From Tahibacter harae (lineage in GTDB: Bacteria > Pseudomonadota > Gammaproteobacteria > Xanthomonadales > Rhodanobacteraceae), in NCBI RefSeq assembly GCF_024437735.1, contig NZ_JANFQO010000026.1, positions 21,642 to 85,641 on the forward strand: DNA of 64,000 nucleotides, written 5' to 3'. The notes under the pieces were generated by a model that saw only the letters and a list, made by a program, of their open reading frames with translations, ran no database searches and had not been told where the DNA came from. Below, piece by piece: positions 42,947-51,799 of the stretch. Every line of letters starts with the position of its first letter. Within the stretch, counting starts at the first letter, position 1. The translations under genes were made by a program, and so were the position numbers.

Positions 42947-44659
42947 ATGCCGCATAGCGTAGAGCTGATTACCACCATCGCCGCCGCCCTGGGCCTGGCC
43001 CTGATCGTCGGTTTCATCGCGGTACGGCTCAAGCTGCCTGCGCTGGTCGGCTACCTGATTGCCGGCATTCTGATCGGCCCGGCCACGCCGGGCATCGTCG
43101 CCGACGTACACCTGGCCGGCCAACTGGCCGAGATCGGCGTGATGCTGCTGATGTTCGGCGTGGGCCTGCACTTCTCACTGGATGACCTGCTCTCGGTCAA
43201 ACGCATCGCCCTGCCCGGCGCGCTGGTGCAGATCGCCGCGGCCACCACCATGGGTGCGGCCGTGGCCTGGTGGTGGGGCTGGTCGCTCGCTGCCGGCCTG
43301 GTGTTCGGCCTGGCGCTGTCGGTCGCCAGCACCGTGGTGCTGCTGCGCGCCCTGGAAAGCCGCGGTCTGGTGGAATCGGTCAACGGCCGCATCGCCGTGG
43401 GCTGGCTGGTGGTGGAAGACCTGGTCATGGTGCTGGCCCTGGTGCTGCTGCCGGCCCTGGCCGGACCGGAAGTGTCCGGTGCCGCCGACGCCGCCCACGG
43501 CGCCGCCGCGCAGCCGCTGTGGCTGGCCATCACGCTGACCCTGGGCAAGGTCGCCGCCTTCGTCGTGCTGATGCTGGTCGGCGGCCGCAAGCTGTTCCCC
43601 TGGCTGCTGTGGCAGGTCGCCCGCACCGGCTCGCGCGAGCTGTTCACCCTGTGCGTGATCGCCGCCGCGGTGGGCATCGCGTATCTCGCCGGCATCCTGT
43701 TCGACGTGTCCTTCGCCCTGGGCGCCTTCCTCGCCGGCATGGTGCTGCGCGAATCCGAACTGAGCTACCGCGCGGCCGAGGAATCGCTGCCGCTGCGCGA
43801 CGCATTCTCGGTGCTGTTCTTCGTCTCGGTCGGCATGCTGTTCGACCCGCGCATCCTGGTCGAGCAGCCGCTGGCGGTGCTGGCCGTGGTCGGCATCATC
43901 GTCGTCGGCAAGGGCGTCGCCGCCTCGGTCCTGGTACTGCTGCTGCGCTATCCGCTCAACACCGCGCTCACCGTCTCCGCCGGCCTGGCCCAGATCGGCG
44001 AATTCTCCTTCATCATCGCCGCGCTGGGCGTATCGCTGAAGATACTGCCGGTGGAAGGCCAGAGCCTGATCCTGGCCGGCGCCATCATCTCCATCGCGCT
44101 GAACCCGCTGGTGTTCCAGGCGATAGAACCGGCCGTGGCCTGGATACGCAAGCGCTCGCGCTTCGCGCGCAAGCTGGAACGCCCGGCCGATCCTCTGGCC
44201 GAACTGCCGACCAGCGTGAGTTCCGAAAGCGTCACCGGCCACGTGCTGCTGGTCGGCTACGGCCGCGTCGGCCGGCGCATCGCCACGGCGGTACGCGAGC
44301 GCGGCCTGCGCCTGGTCGTGGCCGACCAGAACCGCGAACGTGTGGAAGCCCTGCGCGAAGCCGGCTTCGCCGCGGTCGCCGGCGACGCCTCCGAAGCGGC
44401 CGTGCTGATCCAGGCGCATATCGCCCGCGCCAAGGTGCTGGTGATCGCGATTCCGGATACGTTCCACGTACGCCGCATGGTGGAAATCGCGCGTGCGCTG
44501 AATCCGTCCGTGCAGGTCGTCGTACGCAGCCACAGCGAGGAAGAAGCCCAGCTGCTGCAGCAGGAACAGGTCGGCCAGGTCTTCCTGGGCGAGGAAACCC
44601 TGGCAGACGCCATGACCGGCAGCGTGCTGGACAAGGCCACCGCCAGCCCCGCCCATTGA
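42947..44659 (+). CDS. ybaL: YbaL/KefB-type cation:proton antiporter with RCK domain
   Basis: A 570-residue CPA2-family antiporter. Residues 1-400 form about twelve membrane helices with family motifs (LVGYLIAGILIGPATPGIV; FALGAFLAGMVLRESELSYR; FSVLFFVSVGMLFDP). The cytoplasmic C-terminal part (about 427-550) is a TrkA-N/RCK domain with the nucleotide-binding GHVLLVGYGRVGRRIA and an acidic residue at the end of the second strand (VVADQNRERVEAL). It probably exchanges K+ or Na+ for H+ under ligand control. The name follows overall similarity to E. coli YbaL. The acetyltransferase gene starts 14 bases downstream and may share its mRNA. Confidence 0.9.
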   Translation: MPHSVELITTIAAALGLALIVGFIAVRLKLPALVGYLIAGILIGPATPGIVADVHLAGQLAEIGVMLLMFGVGLHFSLDDLLSVKRIALPGALVQIAAATTMGAAVAWWWGWSLAAGLVFGLALSVASTVVLLRALESRGLVESVNGRIAVGWLVVEDLVMVLALVLLPALAGPEVSGAADAAHGAAAQPLWLAITLTLGKVAAFVVLMLVGGRKLFPWLLWQVARTGSRELFTLCVIAAAVGIAYLAGILFDVSFALGAFLAGMVLRESELSYRAAEESLPLRDAFSVLFFVSVGMLFDPRILVEQPLAVLAVVGIIVVGKGVAASVLVLLLRYPLNTALTVSAGLAQIGEFSFIIAALGVSLKILPVEGQSLILAGAIISIALNPLVFQAIEPAVAWIRKRSRFARKLERPADPLAELPTSVSSESVTGHVLLVGYGRVGRRIATAVRERGLRLVVADQNRERVEALREAGFAAVAGDASEAAVLIQAHIARAKVLVIAIPDTFHVRRMVEIARALNPSVQVVVRSHSEEEAQLLQQEQVGQVFLGEETLADAMTGSVLDKATASPAH

Positions 44660-44673
44660 ACAGAGGCCGCACC

Positions 44674-45204
44674 ATGAACCCGGCAACTTCCCTGCAGATC
44701 CGCCGCGGCAGCGTCGCCGATGCCGAAACGCTGTCGCGCTGCATGGCCGACTGGTTCCTCGCCGCCTATGCCCACGCCAGCGACGCGGCCAATACCGCCG
44801 CCTTCGTGCGCAGCAATTTCGATCCGCAAAAACAGGCGCGCGAGCTGGCCGATCCGCAGATCGTCACCCTGATCGCCCAGGACGGCGCCGACTGGGCCGG
44901 CTACGCCCAGCTGCGCCTGGCCACACCTCCACCCGCCTGCGTCACCGGGCCCGACGCCGCCGAACTCGGCCGCTTCTACTTCGCCCCGGCCCAGCACGGC
45001 CGCGGCGGTGCGGGACAGATGATGCAGTCGATACGCGCCGAGGCACGCGCCCGCGGACGGCGCTGGCTATGGCTGCTGGTATGGCAGGAACAGCCGCAGG
45101 CGATACGGTTCTACGAGAAGCAGGGTTTCGAAAAAGTCGGCACGGCGATCTTCATGGTGGGCGAGGATCGCAAGCATGATTTTGTGATGTGCGGGGCGGT
45201 TTGA
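44674..45204 (+). CDS. GNAT family N-acetyltransferase
   Basis: A 176-residue GNAT enzyme that transfers an acetyl group from acetyl-CoA to an amine. The acetyl-CoA-binding motif A is seen in LGRFYFAPAQHGRGGAGQMM (Q/R-x-x-G-x-G/A), followed by RWLWLLVWQEQPQAIRFYEKQGFEKVG, the usual motif B. The N-terminus (IRRGSVADAETLSRCMADWF) is typical. The substrate is unknown. It lies 14 bases after the antiporter gene and starts at ATG 44674. Confidence 0.92.
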   Translation: MNPATSLQIRRGSVADAETLSRCMADWFLAAYAHASDAANTAAFVRSNFDPQKQARELADPQIVTLIAQDGADWAGYAQLRLATPPPACVTGPDAAELGRFYFAPAQHGRGGAGQMMQSIRAEARARGRRWLWLLVWQEQPQAIRFYEKQGFEKVGTAIFMVGEDRKHDFVMCGAV

Positions 45205-45723
45205 ACTGTCGGTATTGCGGCGTCACGACCGGTCTGCCGAGACAGGCCGGATACCGGTGATTCCCGGCGGCGAACTCAATAGTCACTCGACCAGGCCGTC
45301 TGGCCAGTCAATCTGGTTCACAACAGGCCGTCTGGTCCCGCAGCGCCCAATTTCTTCACCCGATACTCCAGCGCTTCCCGCGCATCAATTGCCTCGATTT
45401 CCGCAGGGCTCAACGACAGTTGCGTCGGAGAGTTCTGCAACGCGCCGGCGTCGTTGAAACGAATCTCGCCACCGTCCCGAATGAGTGGCGAACCCACGGC
45501 CGACAGTGGCACTGAGTCCAGATCAGGCCCGTCGGCAGTGCCGAGACTCCCGTAGATGGCTGAGCGAACTCGCCAAACCGCTGCCCGCGCCGACGCAGGA
45601 CCGGATCGACACACCAGCTGTCGACTCCGCTCGGCGGCGGCATGACAAAGCAGTTCTCATAGGAGCGGCCAACACTGACGCTGCCACATTTCAGCCGGCG
45701 GCAGACCACGCTGTCAGTCAGGC
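45205..45723. other. Low-coding region with a possible small gene
   Basis: About 520 bases between the acetyltransferase and the diguanylate cyclase. Base composition is lower in GC than the flanks. The only protein-like signal is the minus-strand frame at 45318-45614 listed separately. I see no transposase fragment, tRNA or clear terminator. Confidence 0.4.
45318..45614 (-). pseudogene. Possible small ORF or gene remnant
   Basis: A 98-residue frame whose C-terminal half looks protein-like (QLSLSPAEIEAIDAREALEY, an amphipathic helix) while its N-terminal part is Arg/Ala-rich and lacks a ribosome-binding site. An overlapping minus-strand frame immediately upstream (45410-45739) has similarly patchy content. 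The two together might be remains of a longer gene broken by frameshift. No family is recognised. Confidence 0.25.
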
Positions 45724-46644
45724 TCAACCCGCCCCACATTCAACCTGCTCCACCGGCGTACACACCCGGTTCCGCCCCAGCGCCTTGGCGCGATAGAGCT
45801 GCCGGTCCGCCTCGTGCATCAGTTCAGCCACGCTGCTCATCTGCTCATTCCATTCGACCAGTCCCAGACTGGCGGTGACTTTCAGCGCTTCGCCGTTCGC
45901 GTCGGTGGTATGTGCTGCGATGATGCGACGCAGGGTTTGCGCACGGTTGCGCGCGGTGGGCAGGCGGGTATGCGGCAGCAGTACGGCGAATTCCTCGCCG
46001 CCGAGGCGGCCGGCGAGTTCCGGCACCTGCAGTTCGGCCTTGAGCAGGCGGCCCACGTCCTGCAGCACGGCATCGCCGGCGCAGTGGCCGTGGCTGTCGT
46101 TGATGCGCTTGAAGTGGTCGAGATCGAGGAAGATCAGCGACAACGGCATGTGTGCGGCGCGGGCTTCGGCGCAGGCGGCGTCGAGCAGGTCGCGGAAATG
46201 GCGGCGGTTGTAGACCTGGGTGAGCATGTCCAGGGTGCTCAGGCGGTGCAGGCCGGAGTGGTAGCGCGCTTCCAGGGTGCCGTTGCGGATCAGGCGGAAT
46301 ACGGTGTCGCCGACGGTGAGATAGTCGCCGGCGGAGAGCTCCGCCAGGGTTACGCCGCGGTCGTTGACGCAGGTCTGGTTGGTCGAGCCTAGATCACGCA
46401 CCCAGAAGCGCCCGTCTTCCAGCCAGACCACGCAGTGCCGGCGCGAAGCCGCCGGATCGTCGATGCGGAAACCGCAATCGTCGCCGCGGCCTATGGACAG
46501 CGGCCGCTGATCCAGCGCAATGCGCTGGCTGAATCGCTCGCCGTGCACCACCATCAGTACCGCGCCTTCCGTCGGCGCTGGCAGCTGGCGCAGCACCTGC
46601 TGGCGCTGGGTGGTATCGAGCGGTTTGGGCGGGGACATGTGCAT
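45724..46644 (-). CDS. Diguanylate cyclase with FHA domain
   Basis: A protein of about 306 residues joining an N-terminal FHA domain to a GGDEF domain. The FHA part (about 30-120) contains LSIGRGDDCGFRIDD, ASRRHCVVWLEDG and LGSTNQTCVND, which bind phosphothreonine. The GGDEF domain (about 140-300) has DMLTQVYNRRHFRDLL, LIFLDLDHFKRIND and the active site RLGGEEFAVLLP (GGEEF variant, normally active). It makes c-di-GMP, possibly gated by a phosphorylated partner through FHA. ATG 46644 was chosen; GTG 46647 and ATG 46638 are alternatives. The gene is isolated in a sparsely coding patch. Confidence 0.93.
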   Translation of the reverse strand: MHMSPPKPLDTTQRQQVLRQLPAPTEGAVLMVVHGERFSQRIALDQRPLSIGRGDDCGFRIDDPAASRRHCVVWLEDGRFWVRDLGSTNQTCVNDRGVTLAELSAGDYLTVGDTVFRLIRNGTLEARYHSGLHRLSTLDMLTQVYNRRHFRDLLDAACAEARAAHMPLSLIFLDLDHFKRINDSHGHCAGDAVLQDVGRLLKAELQVPELAGRLGGEEFAVLLPHTRLPTARNRAQTLRRIIAAHTTDANGEALKVTASLGLVEWNEQMSSVAELMHEADRQLYRAKALGRNRVCTPVEQVECGAG

Positions 46645-46647
46645 CAC

Positions 46648-47104
46648 GAATCGGGTTCCGGGCGTGGGGGAAGGAACGCGGCGGCGATGGCGCTCCGAAC
46701 ACGTGCCACGCTATTCCGGCCCCGCCGGAAGTTCCGGCATGACTTCCTGCATGGTCTGATGCCGAGCGGCGCACAGCGGCGGCCGGGCGAAGCTTGATTC
46801 ACGCGCGCCAAAGCGCCCGCTGCGCCGAAAGCGCAACACGCCGCCGCTCCAACTTACGCGAAACCGCAGCGGCGCGGATCAGCCGCACGCGAAAGTGAAG
46901 TGCACAGCAGGGCCGTTGCAGCGGACGCCAGTACCAAGAGAAAACCGGTCACGCCCCGGGAACAGGGAAATCCTCACGATTCTCGGCGTCTGGAGCTTCT
47001 TCCTCATGCCTCCCCGGATCGGCAGACACTGCGCATCCGCCGGACAGCAGACAAAAGCGGCGTCCACTGCGCCTCAGGCAGGACGCGCTGCTTGCGCATT
47101 TTCT
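46648..47104. other. Non-coding stretch downstream of the small membrane gene
   Basis: About 450 bases in which no frame has recognisable protein content. The composition is less GC-rich than the flanking genes. No RNA gene or insertion sequence is identified. Confidence 0.4.
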
Positions 47105-47398
47105 TCAACGCCTGTACGCGCTCGTTCCCATGACCATCAGAATCCACAGCGCTGCCGAGGCAATCCCTGGCAGCATTGCCAGGATCCAGACAAGTCTCTT
47201 TGTCGCAATGAGCAGGTACAGACCGCCCACCGTCGACAGGAAAATTCCGGCACACAGGCAAGGCGTCAGCAGGCTTTGCGCCGCCCGTCCTCTGAAGATG
47301 CCGAATTCGCCAAGCAACAGGACCGCTGTCGGAATGACCAGAACCGAGGCCGTTGCGGTAAGTTTCCTGATTACTTCCACTACATCGGAATAGTTCAA
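47105..47398 (-). CDS. Small membrane protein, atypical codon use
   Basis: A 97-residue protein with three hydrophobic segments (ASVLVIPTAVLLLGEF; LLTPCLCAGIFLSTVGGLYL; LVWILAMLPGIASAALWILM) and a basic C-terminus. The start codon is TTG at 47398, supported by a strong gggaggg ribosome-binding site a few bases upstream. Codons such as AGA, AGG, AAA, CTT and GTA are used freely, unlike the GC-ending codons of neighbouring genes. This suggests recent acquisition or relaxed selection. No family is recognised. It lies 214 bases downstream of the glutaminase gene. Confidence 0.55.
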   Translation of the reverse strand: MNYSDVVEVIRKLTATASVLVIPTAVLLLGEFGIFRGRAAQSLLTPCLCAGIFLSTVGGLYLLIATKRLVWILAMLPGIASAALWILMVMGTSAYRR

Positions 47399-47612
47399 TT
47401 TCCCTCCCGATCAGCCATATCGAATCGCATCGATCAGACGGACCACCGTCGTGATTCGCTCCAGCCGCGCCAGCGGAATACCCACCGCCCAAAAGACCGC
47501 GCGGCCGCGACACCGGGGGCGATACGCAGGTCAGCCGGCCGTTCGACCCGTATCAAACGAATCCTTCCTGCACTACCGAACACCGGTCCGCGAAGCCCTC
47601 TGATTTCCTTCG

Positions 47613-48569
47613 CTACCCCGTCCGGCCGCCGTCCGGCATGCGAGCTTCCCCGCCAAAAATGGAAACCCCGGTTTCCGCGGCAAACCGCTCGATCGCAGCC
47701 GCCGCGGCGATGGAATTCCCGGTCGCGTCGAGCCGCGGCGACCAGGCGCAGATGGTCATGCGCCCCGGCACCACGGCGAGGATGCCGCCGCCGACACCGG
47801 TCTTGGTGGGCAGGCCCATGCGGAAGGCGAAATCGCCCGCGGCATCGTAGGCGCCGCAAGTGAGCATCAGCGCGTTGATGCGGCGTGTGGCTTGCGGGTC
47901 GAGCACGCGCGCGCCGCGGGGCTGGCAGCCGTCGCCGGCCAGGAACAGGCTGGCCTGGGCCAGTTCGGCGCAGGACATGGCGATGGCGCATTGGGCGCAG
48001 TAGGCATCCAGTACCGCGCCGACCTGGCCGCGCAGATTGCCGAAGCTGCGCATGAAGTGGGCGATGGCGGAATTGCGGTCGCTGTGGGCGCGTTCGGAAC
48101 GCGCCACTTCGGCATCGACGGCGACAGTGCTGCGGCCCAGCAGGCGGTGGATGAATTCCAGCACCGCGCGCTCGGGCTGCAGGTAGCGCTGGCACAGCAC
48201 ATCCGTGATTACCAGCGCGCCAGCGTTGACGAAGGGGTTGCGCGGGATGCCGCGTTCGCGTTCCAGCAGCACCAGGGAATTGAACGGCGTGCCCGAGGGC
48301 TCGCGACCTACGCGCTGCCACAGCGCATCGCCTTCACGCTGCAGCGCCAGGGTGAGGGCGAACAGTTTGGAGATGCTCTGGATGGAGAAGGCCCGCTGCG
48401 CCACGCCGGCGCAGTACAGGCTGCCGTCCAGCCCGGCCACGGCGATGCCGAACTGGGACGGGTCTACCCGCGCCAGCGCCGGTATGTAGTCGGCCACGGC
48501 GCCGGCGTCGGTCAGCGTCTGGGCATGGCGGGCGATAGCGGCCAGGAGTTTGTCGAAGTTGAGCGGCAT
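47613..48569 (-). CDS. glsA: Glutaminase
   Basis: A 318-residue glutaminase of the serine-dependent beta-lactamase-like fold, converting glutamine to glutamate and ammonia in the cytoplasm. The catalytic S65-x-x-K68 lies in FSIQSISKLF. Other signatures are RNPFVNAGALVITD, SERAHSDRNSAIAHFM and GLPTKTGVGGGILAVVPGRM. Length matches GlsA/YbaS (about 308-310). The start ATG 48569 gives the standard N-terminus. It is separated by about 210 bases from the TonB-dependent receptor upstream, with that gene's terminator in between, so it is transcribed independently. Confidence 0.97.
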   Translation of the reverse strand: MPLNFDKLLAAIARHAQTLTDAGAVADYIPALARVDPSQFGIAVAGLDGSLYCAGVAQRAFSIQSISKLFALTLALQREGDALWQRVGREPSGTPFNSLVLLERERGIPRNPFVNAGALVITDVLCQRYLQPERAVLEFIHRLLGRSTVAVDAEVARSERAHSDRNSAIAHFMRSFGNLRGQVGAVLDAYCAQCAIAMSCAELAQASLFLAGDGCQPRGARVLDPQATRRINALMLTCGAYDAAGDFAFRMGLPTKTGVGGGILAVVPGRMTICAWSPRLDATGNSIAAAAAIERFAAETGVSIFGGEARMPDGGRTG

Positions 48570-48723
48570 GGACGGGAAAGCGTGCGGCGGGAGTACGCAA
48601 CACTAGCGGCTGCCGCGTCGCGTTTGTAGCTCGGCACGAATCCGCCTGCGAGCACCAGCCCCCGAAACCGTGATCCACGGGCTTCAGGCACCGAACCCCG
48701 AATCCCCGCCCCGCCCCGGATCC

Positions 48724-48756
48724 CAAACAAAAGGCCGCGCGATTGCTCGCGCGGCC
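48724..48756 (-). terminator. Intrinsic terminator of the TonB-dependent receptor gene
   Basis: On the minus strand a perfect 10-bp stem (ggccgcgcga / tcgcgcggcc) with a 4-base loop is followed by TTTTGTTTG. It begins 26 bases beyond the receptor's stop codon. Confidence 0.93.
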
Positions 48757-48782
48757 CCGTCCTCACAGCACTCCCTGCCCGA

Positions 48783-51665
48783 TCAGAACTTCACACTGAA
48801 GCGCGCCCAGTAGTAGCGGCCGACGGTGTCGAAGGTGACCGGATCGGTGTTGCCGTTGGTCACGTTGTTCTGGAACAGGATGGCGGGCTGCTTGTCGAAC
48901 ACGTTGTCCACGCCCAGTTCCACGCGGGCGTTGATCGGTTCGACGGTGTAGCCGACCTGCAGGTTGTGGTACGTGGTCGCACCGTAGGGCACTACGACAT
49001 TGGGCAGCTCGCCGTCGGCGGAGTCGCCATCCGGACGCAGCGAACCCAGGTCGAAGCCGTGGATATAGCGCGTGGTCCAGCTCGCGTCGATATTGCCCAG
49101 TTCCCAGTTCAAGGTACCCAGGGCGCGCCAGCGGGCGTAGTTGCCGAGCTGACGGTTGAACTGGCCGGCAGCGTAGATGGTGCCGCTGGGGTTGCCCTCG
49201 TTGTCGTAGATGAGCTGGTTGAACTGCGCGGTATAGGTCGCGTCCAGGCCGATGCGGAAGGTACCGATCGCCGTTTCCGGCGTGCGGTACTTGATGCTGA
49301 AGTCCATGCCCTTGGCGTCGAGGCGGCCCAGGTTCAGCGTCGGCTGGTCGATGTAGAAGACCTGGCCGTCGGACTCGAAGCGGTGGATGTACTCGCACAG
49401 GTTGCCCGAGGTGTAGCACTGCAGCGCGACGGTGTTGACGTCCAGCGCGCTGATGTTGTCGTTCAGCGCGAAACGCCACACGTCGACGCTGGTGGACAAA
49501 CCTTCCAGCCAGCTCGGGTCATACACCACGCCCCAGGTGAAGGCCTTGCCCTCTTCCGGCTTGAGGTTGGGATTGCCCTGCACCAGGCCGGTGGTCTGGC
49601 CGTTCGGCGGACCGCCGAAGCTGCCGTCGCGCGGCACGAACTGGCAGGCGCGGTCGATGTTCGCATTCACGCCGACCGGCGTGGTGAGTCCTTCGCAGGG
49701 ATCGCGGAAGGTCGGCGAATTGGAGGCCGGCGCCGAGAACAGGTTGGAGATGGTCGGCGCGCGGAACACTTCGGCGATGGTGCCGCGGACCAGCACGTCG
49801 TCGATCGGGCGCCATTCCAGGCCGAACTTGGAATTGGTCGCGTCGCCGAAGGTGGAGTAGTCCGAATAGCGCGAGCCGATGGTGACGTTCAGCGTCTTGG
49901 CGAAAGCGACATCGCGCAGGATGGGGATGAAGGCTTCGCCGTAGAACTCCTTGACGTCGAAGCTGCCGACCACGGCCGAGGTACACGCATCCTGCGCCAG
50001 CAGGCAGTTGGTGTAGTCCGGCGGCAGCGCGGTGGCGAGGAAGTCCGGCGAGAAGTTCTGGTATTCCTTGCGGTAGGACGCGCCCACCGCGAGGCTGACG
50101 GCGCCGGCCGGCAGTTCAAACAGTTCGCCGTTGGCGTTTACCTCGCCCTCGCGCTGGATGTACGACAGGCTGGTGCGGTACGGCGCTTCCAGCGCGCGGA
50201 ATCCTTCCGGCGTTTCCGACGGATTGAACACGTTGACCGGGATGCAGCCGGTGATCGGCGCATCGGGCGTGCCGCAGCGGGCCACGCCGTTGGCGTCGAT
50301 GAAGGACGGACCTACCGCGTTGGTCAGCGTGGGCTGGAAGATGTAGCCGTTGAACAGGCGGTTCTGCGAGAAATGGCCGTAGGTGAAGTTCGCGTCCCAC
50401 TGCCAGCTGGTGGCGCCGAAGCCGCCGCGCAGGCCGACATTGATCTGGTCGGTGCTGACGGCCGTGCTGGCGCGGCGGTTGCCGACCGCTTCCAGGCGCA
50501 GGAAGAACGAATTGCCGGAATCATTATCGCCGCTGCGGCCGAAGTCGATGCCGAACGGGTTGTACACGCTGTCGCGCGAAATCAGCACATTGTCCGAGCG
50601 CGCATCGAACGGCAGCGGCGCGATCGCATAGGCGGCGCGGGTCTTGTTGTGGAACGCTTCCACATAGGCTTCCACGCTGTCGCTGAGGCGGTAGTTGCCC
50701 ACGACGAACATGCTGCCGCGCTCCTGCGGCGTGAGTTCCAGGTTGCCCACGGCCTGGAAATTGTACGAGTCGACCGTGCCGTCATAGCACTTGTAGTCCG
50801 ACAGCGCGCCGCCGCCGGCGCCGGGCTTGCGCGTGACCGAGGTGCCCGGTGCGCAGCCCACCTGGGCGAGCAGGTCGTCGGGCAGGTAGATGCGTCCGCG
50901 CGGCGTGCGGCTGGAACCGCTGGCGGCGATCTCGCCGCCGGACAGGTACAGCGCATCCTTGGAGAAATCGCGGTTGCGGGCAGCGACCAGCTCCTGATCG
51001 TGATAGTTCAGGCCGATCATGATGCTGCCCTTGTCGCTGGTGTGGCCCATGGTCATGGTCACACCGGTGCGCTGGCCGTCATCCTTGTCGGCGATGCCGT
51101 AATCGACGGCGAATTCGATGCCCTGGTAATCCTTGCGCAGGATGAAGTTCACCACGCCGCCGATGGCGTCGGAACCGTAGATGGCCGAGGCGCCGTCCTT
51201 GAGCACTTCCACGCGCTCGATCAGGTTGATCGGAATGGCGTTGACGTCCGGCGCCGGGCCGGCGAGACGGCGGCCGTTGACCAGGATCAGGGTGCGCGCC
51301 GTGCCCAGGCCGCGCAGGTCGATGGTGGCCGCGCCGGTGCCGCCGCCGTTGTTCACCGCGCCGTTGGTCGCGGTCGCGCCGCCGGCGATGGCCGGCGTGC
51401 TCTGCAGCAAGTCGCCGACGGTGAGCTTGCCGGTCTTCTCGATCTGGCCCTTGTCGATGACGAACACCGGGCTGGCGGTCTCCAGGTCGACGCGGCGGAT
51501 GCGCGAGCCGGTGACGACGATGGTTTCCAGCTTGTCGGTTTCAGCGGGAGCGGGCTGTTGCGCCAGCGCCGGAGCAGCGATGCTGCTCAGCAGCACGGCG
51601 CCGACGCCGACGGTCTGACCAGACAATGCCAGGCGCACGGCTCGGGGGAGCGAAGGGTTGAACAT
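48783..51665 (-). CDS. TonB-dependent outer membrane receptor
   Basis: A 960-residue receptor. A signal peptide ends at about residue 35 (ALA-QQ). A TonB-box-like ETIVVTGSRI follows, then the plug domain (about 55-170; TVGDLLQSTPAIAGGATATN; IDLRGLGTARTLILVNGRRL; RVEVLKDGASAIYGSDAIGG). The 22-stranded barrel ends in RYYWARFSVKF with terminal Phe. The plug sequence (ETIVVTGSRIRR, LRGLGTARTLILVNGRR) is typical of the oligopeptide/carbohydrate receptor class abundant in Xanthomonadales rather than of siderophore receptors. The ligand is not predictable. ATG 51665 has AGGAG about 7 bases upstream. An AraC regulator lies 134 bases upstream on the same strand and may control it. Confidence 0.95.
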   Translation of the reverse strand: MFNPSLPRAVRLALSGQTVGVGAVLLSSIAAPALAQQPAPAETDKLETIVVTGSRIRRVDLETASPVFVIDKGQIEKTGKLTVGDLLQSTPAIAGGATATNGAVNNGGGTGAATIDLRGLGTARTLILVNGRRLAGPAPDVNAIPINLIERVEVLKDGASAIYGSDAIGGVVNFILRKDYQGIEFAVDYGIADKDDGQRTGVTMTMGHTSDKGSIMIGLNYHDQELVAARNRDFSKDALYLSGGEIAASGSSRTPRGRIYLPDDLLAQVGCAPGTSVTRKPGAGGGALSDYKCYDGTVDSYNFQAVGNLELTPQERGSMFVVGNYRLSDSVEAYVEAFHNKTRAAYAIAPLPFDARSDNVLISRDSVYNPFGIDFGRSGDNDSGNSFFLRLEAVGNRRASTAVSTDQINVGLRGGFGATSWQWDANFTYGHFSQNRLFNGYIFQPTLTNAVGPSFIDANGVARCGTPDAPITGCIPVNVFNPSETPEGFRALEAPYRTSLSYIQREGEVNANGELFELPAGAVSLAVGASYRKEYQNFSPDFLATALPPDYTNCLLAQDACTSAVVGSFDVKEFYGEAFIPILRDVAFAKTLNVTIGSRYSDYSTFGDATNSKFGLEWRPIDDVLVRGTIAEVFRAPTISNLFSAPASNSPTFRDPCEGLTTPVGVNANIDRACQFVPRDGSFGGPPNGQTTGLVQGNPNLKPEEGKAFTWGVVYDPSWLEGLSTSVDVWRFALNDNISALDVNTVALQCYTSGNLCEYIHRFESDGQVFYIDQPTLNLGRLDAKGMDFSIKYRTPETAIGTFRIGLDATYTAQFNQLIYDNEGNPSGTIYAAGQFNRQLGNYARWRALGTLNWELGNIDASWTTRYIHGFDLGSLRPDGDSADGELPNVVVPYGATTYHNLQVGYTVEPINARVELGVDNVFDKQPAILFQNNVTNGNTDPVTFDTVGRYYWARFSVKF

Positions 51666-51799
51666 GTATTTCTCCTGTAATTATTCACAAATCGACCGCA
51701 CCGCCGCAGGCCGGTGGTCGAAGCGCTGAACGGCGCCAGCGCGATCGTGGAGAGCGCAGATCTGGCCGACTCGCCGGGTCTGGCCCGGCAGGGGCAACG

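Noticed and set aside
45205..47612. Possible insertion sequence or prophage remnant in the sparse patch
   Set aside because: No transposase or integrase fragment, terminal inverted repeat or target duplication could be found by eye.
48966..51680. A 904-codon plus-strand frame opposite the TonB-dependent receptor
   Set aside because: Antisense to a well-supported receptor; it starts inside it and has no ribosome-binding site or domain.
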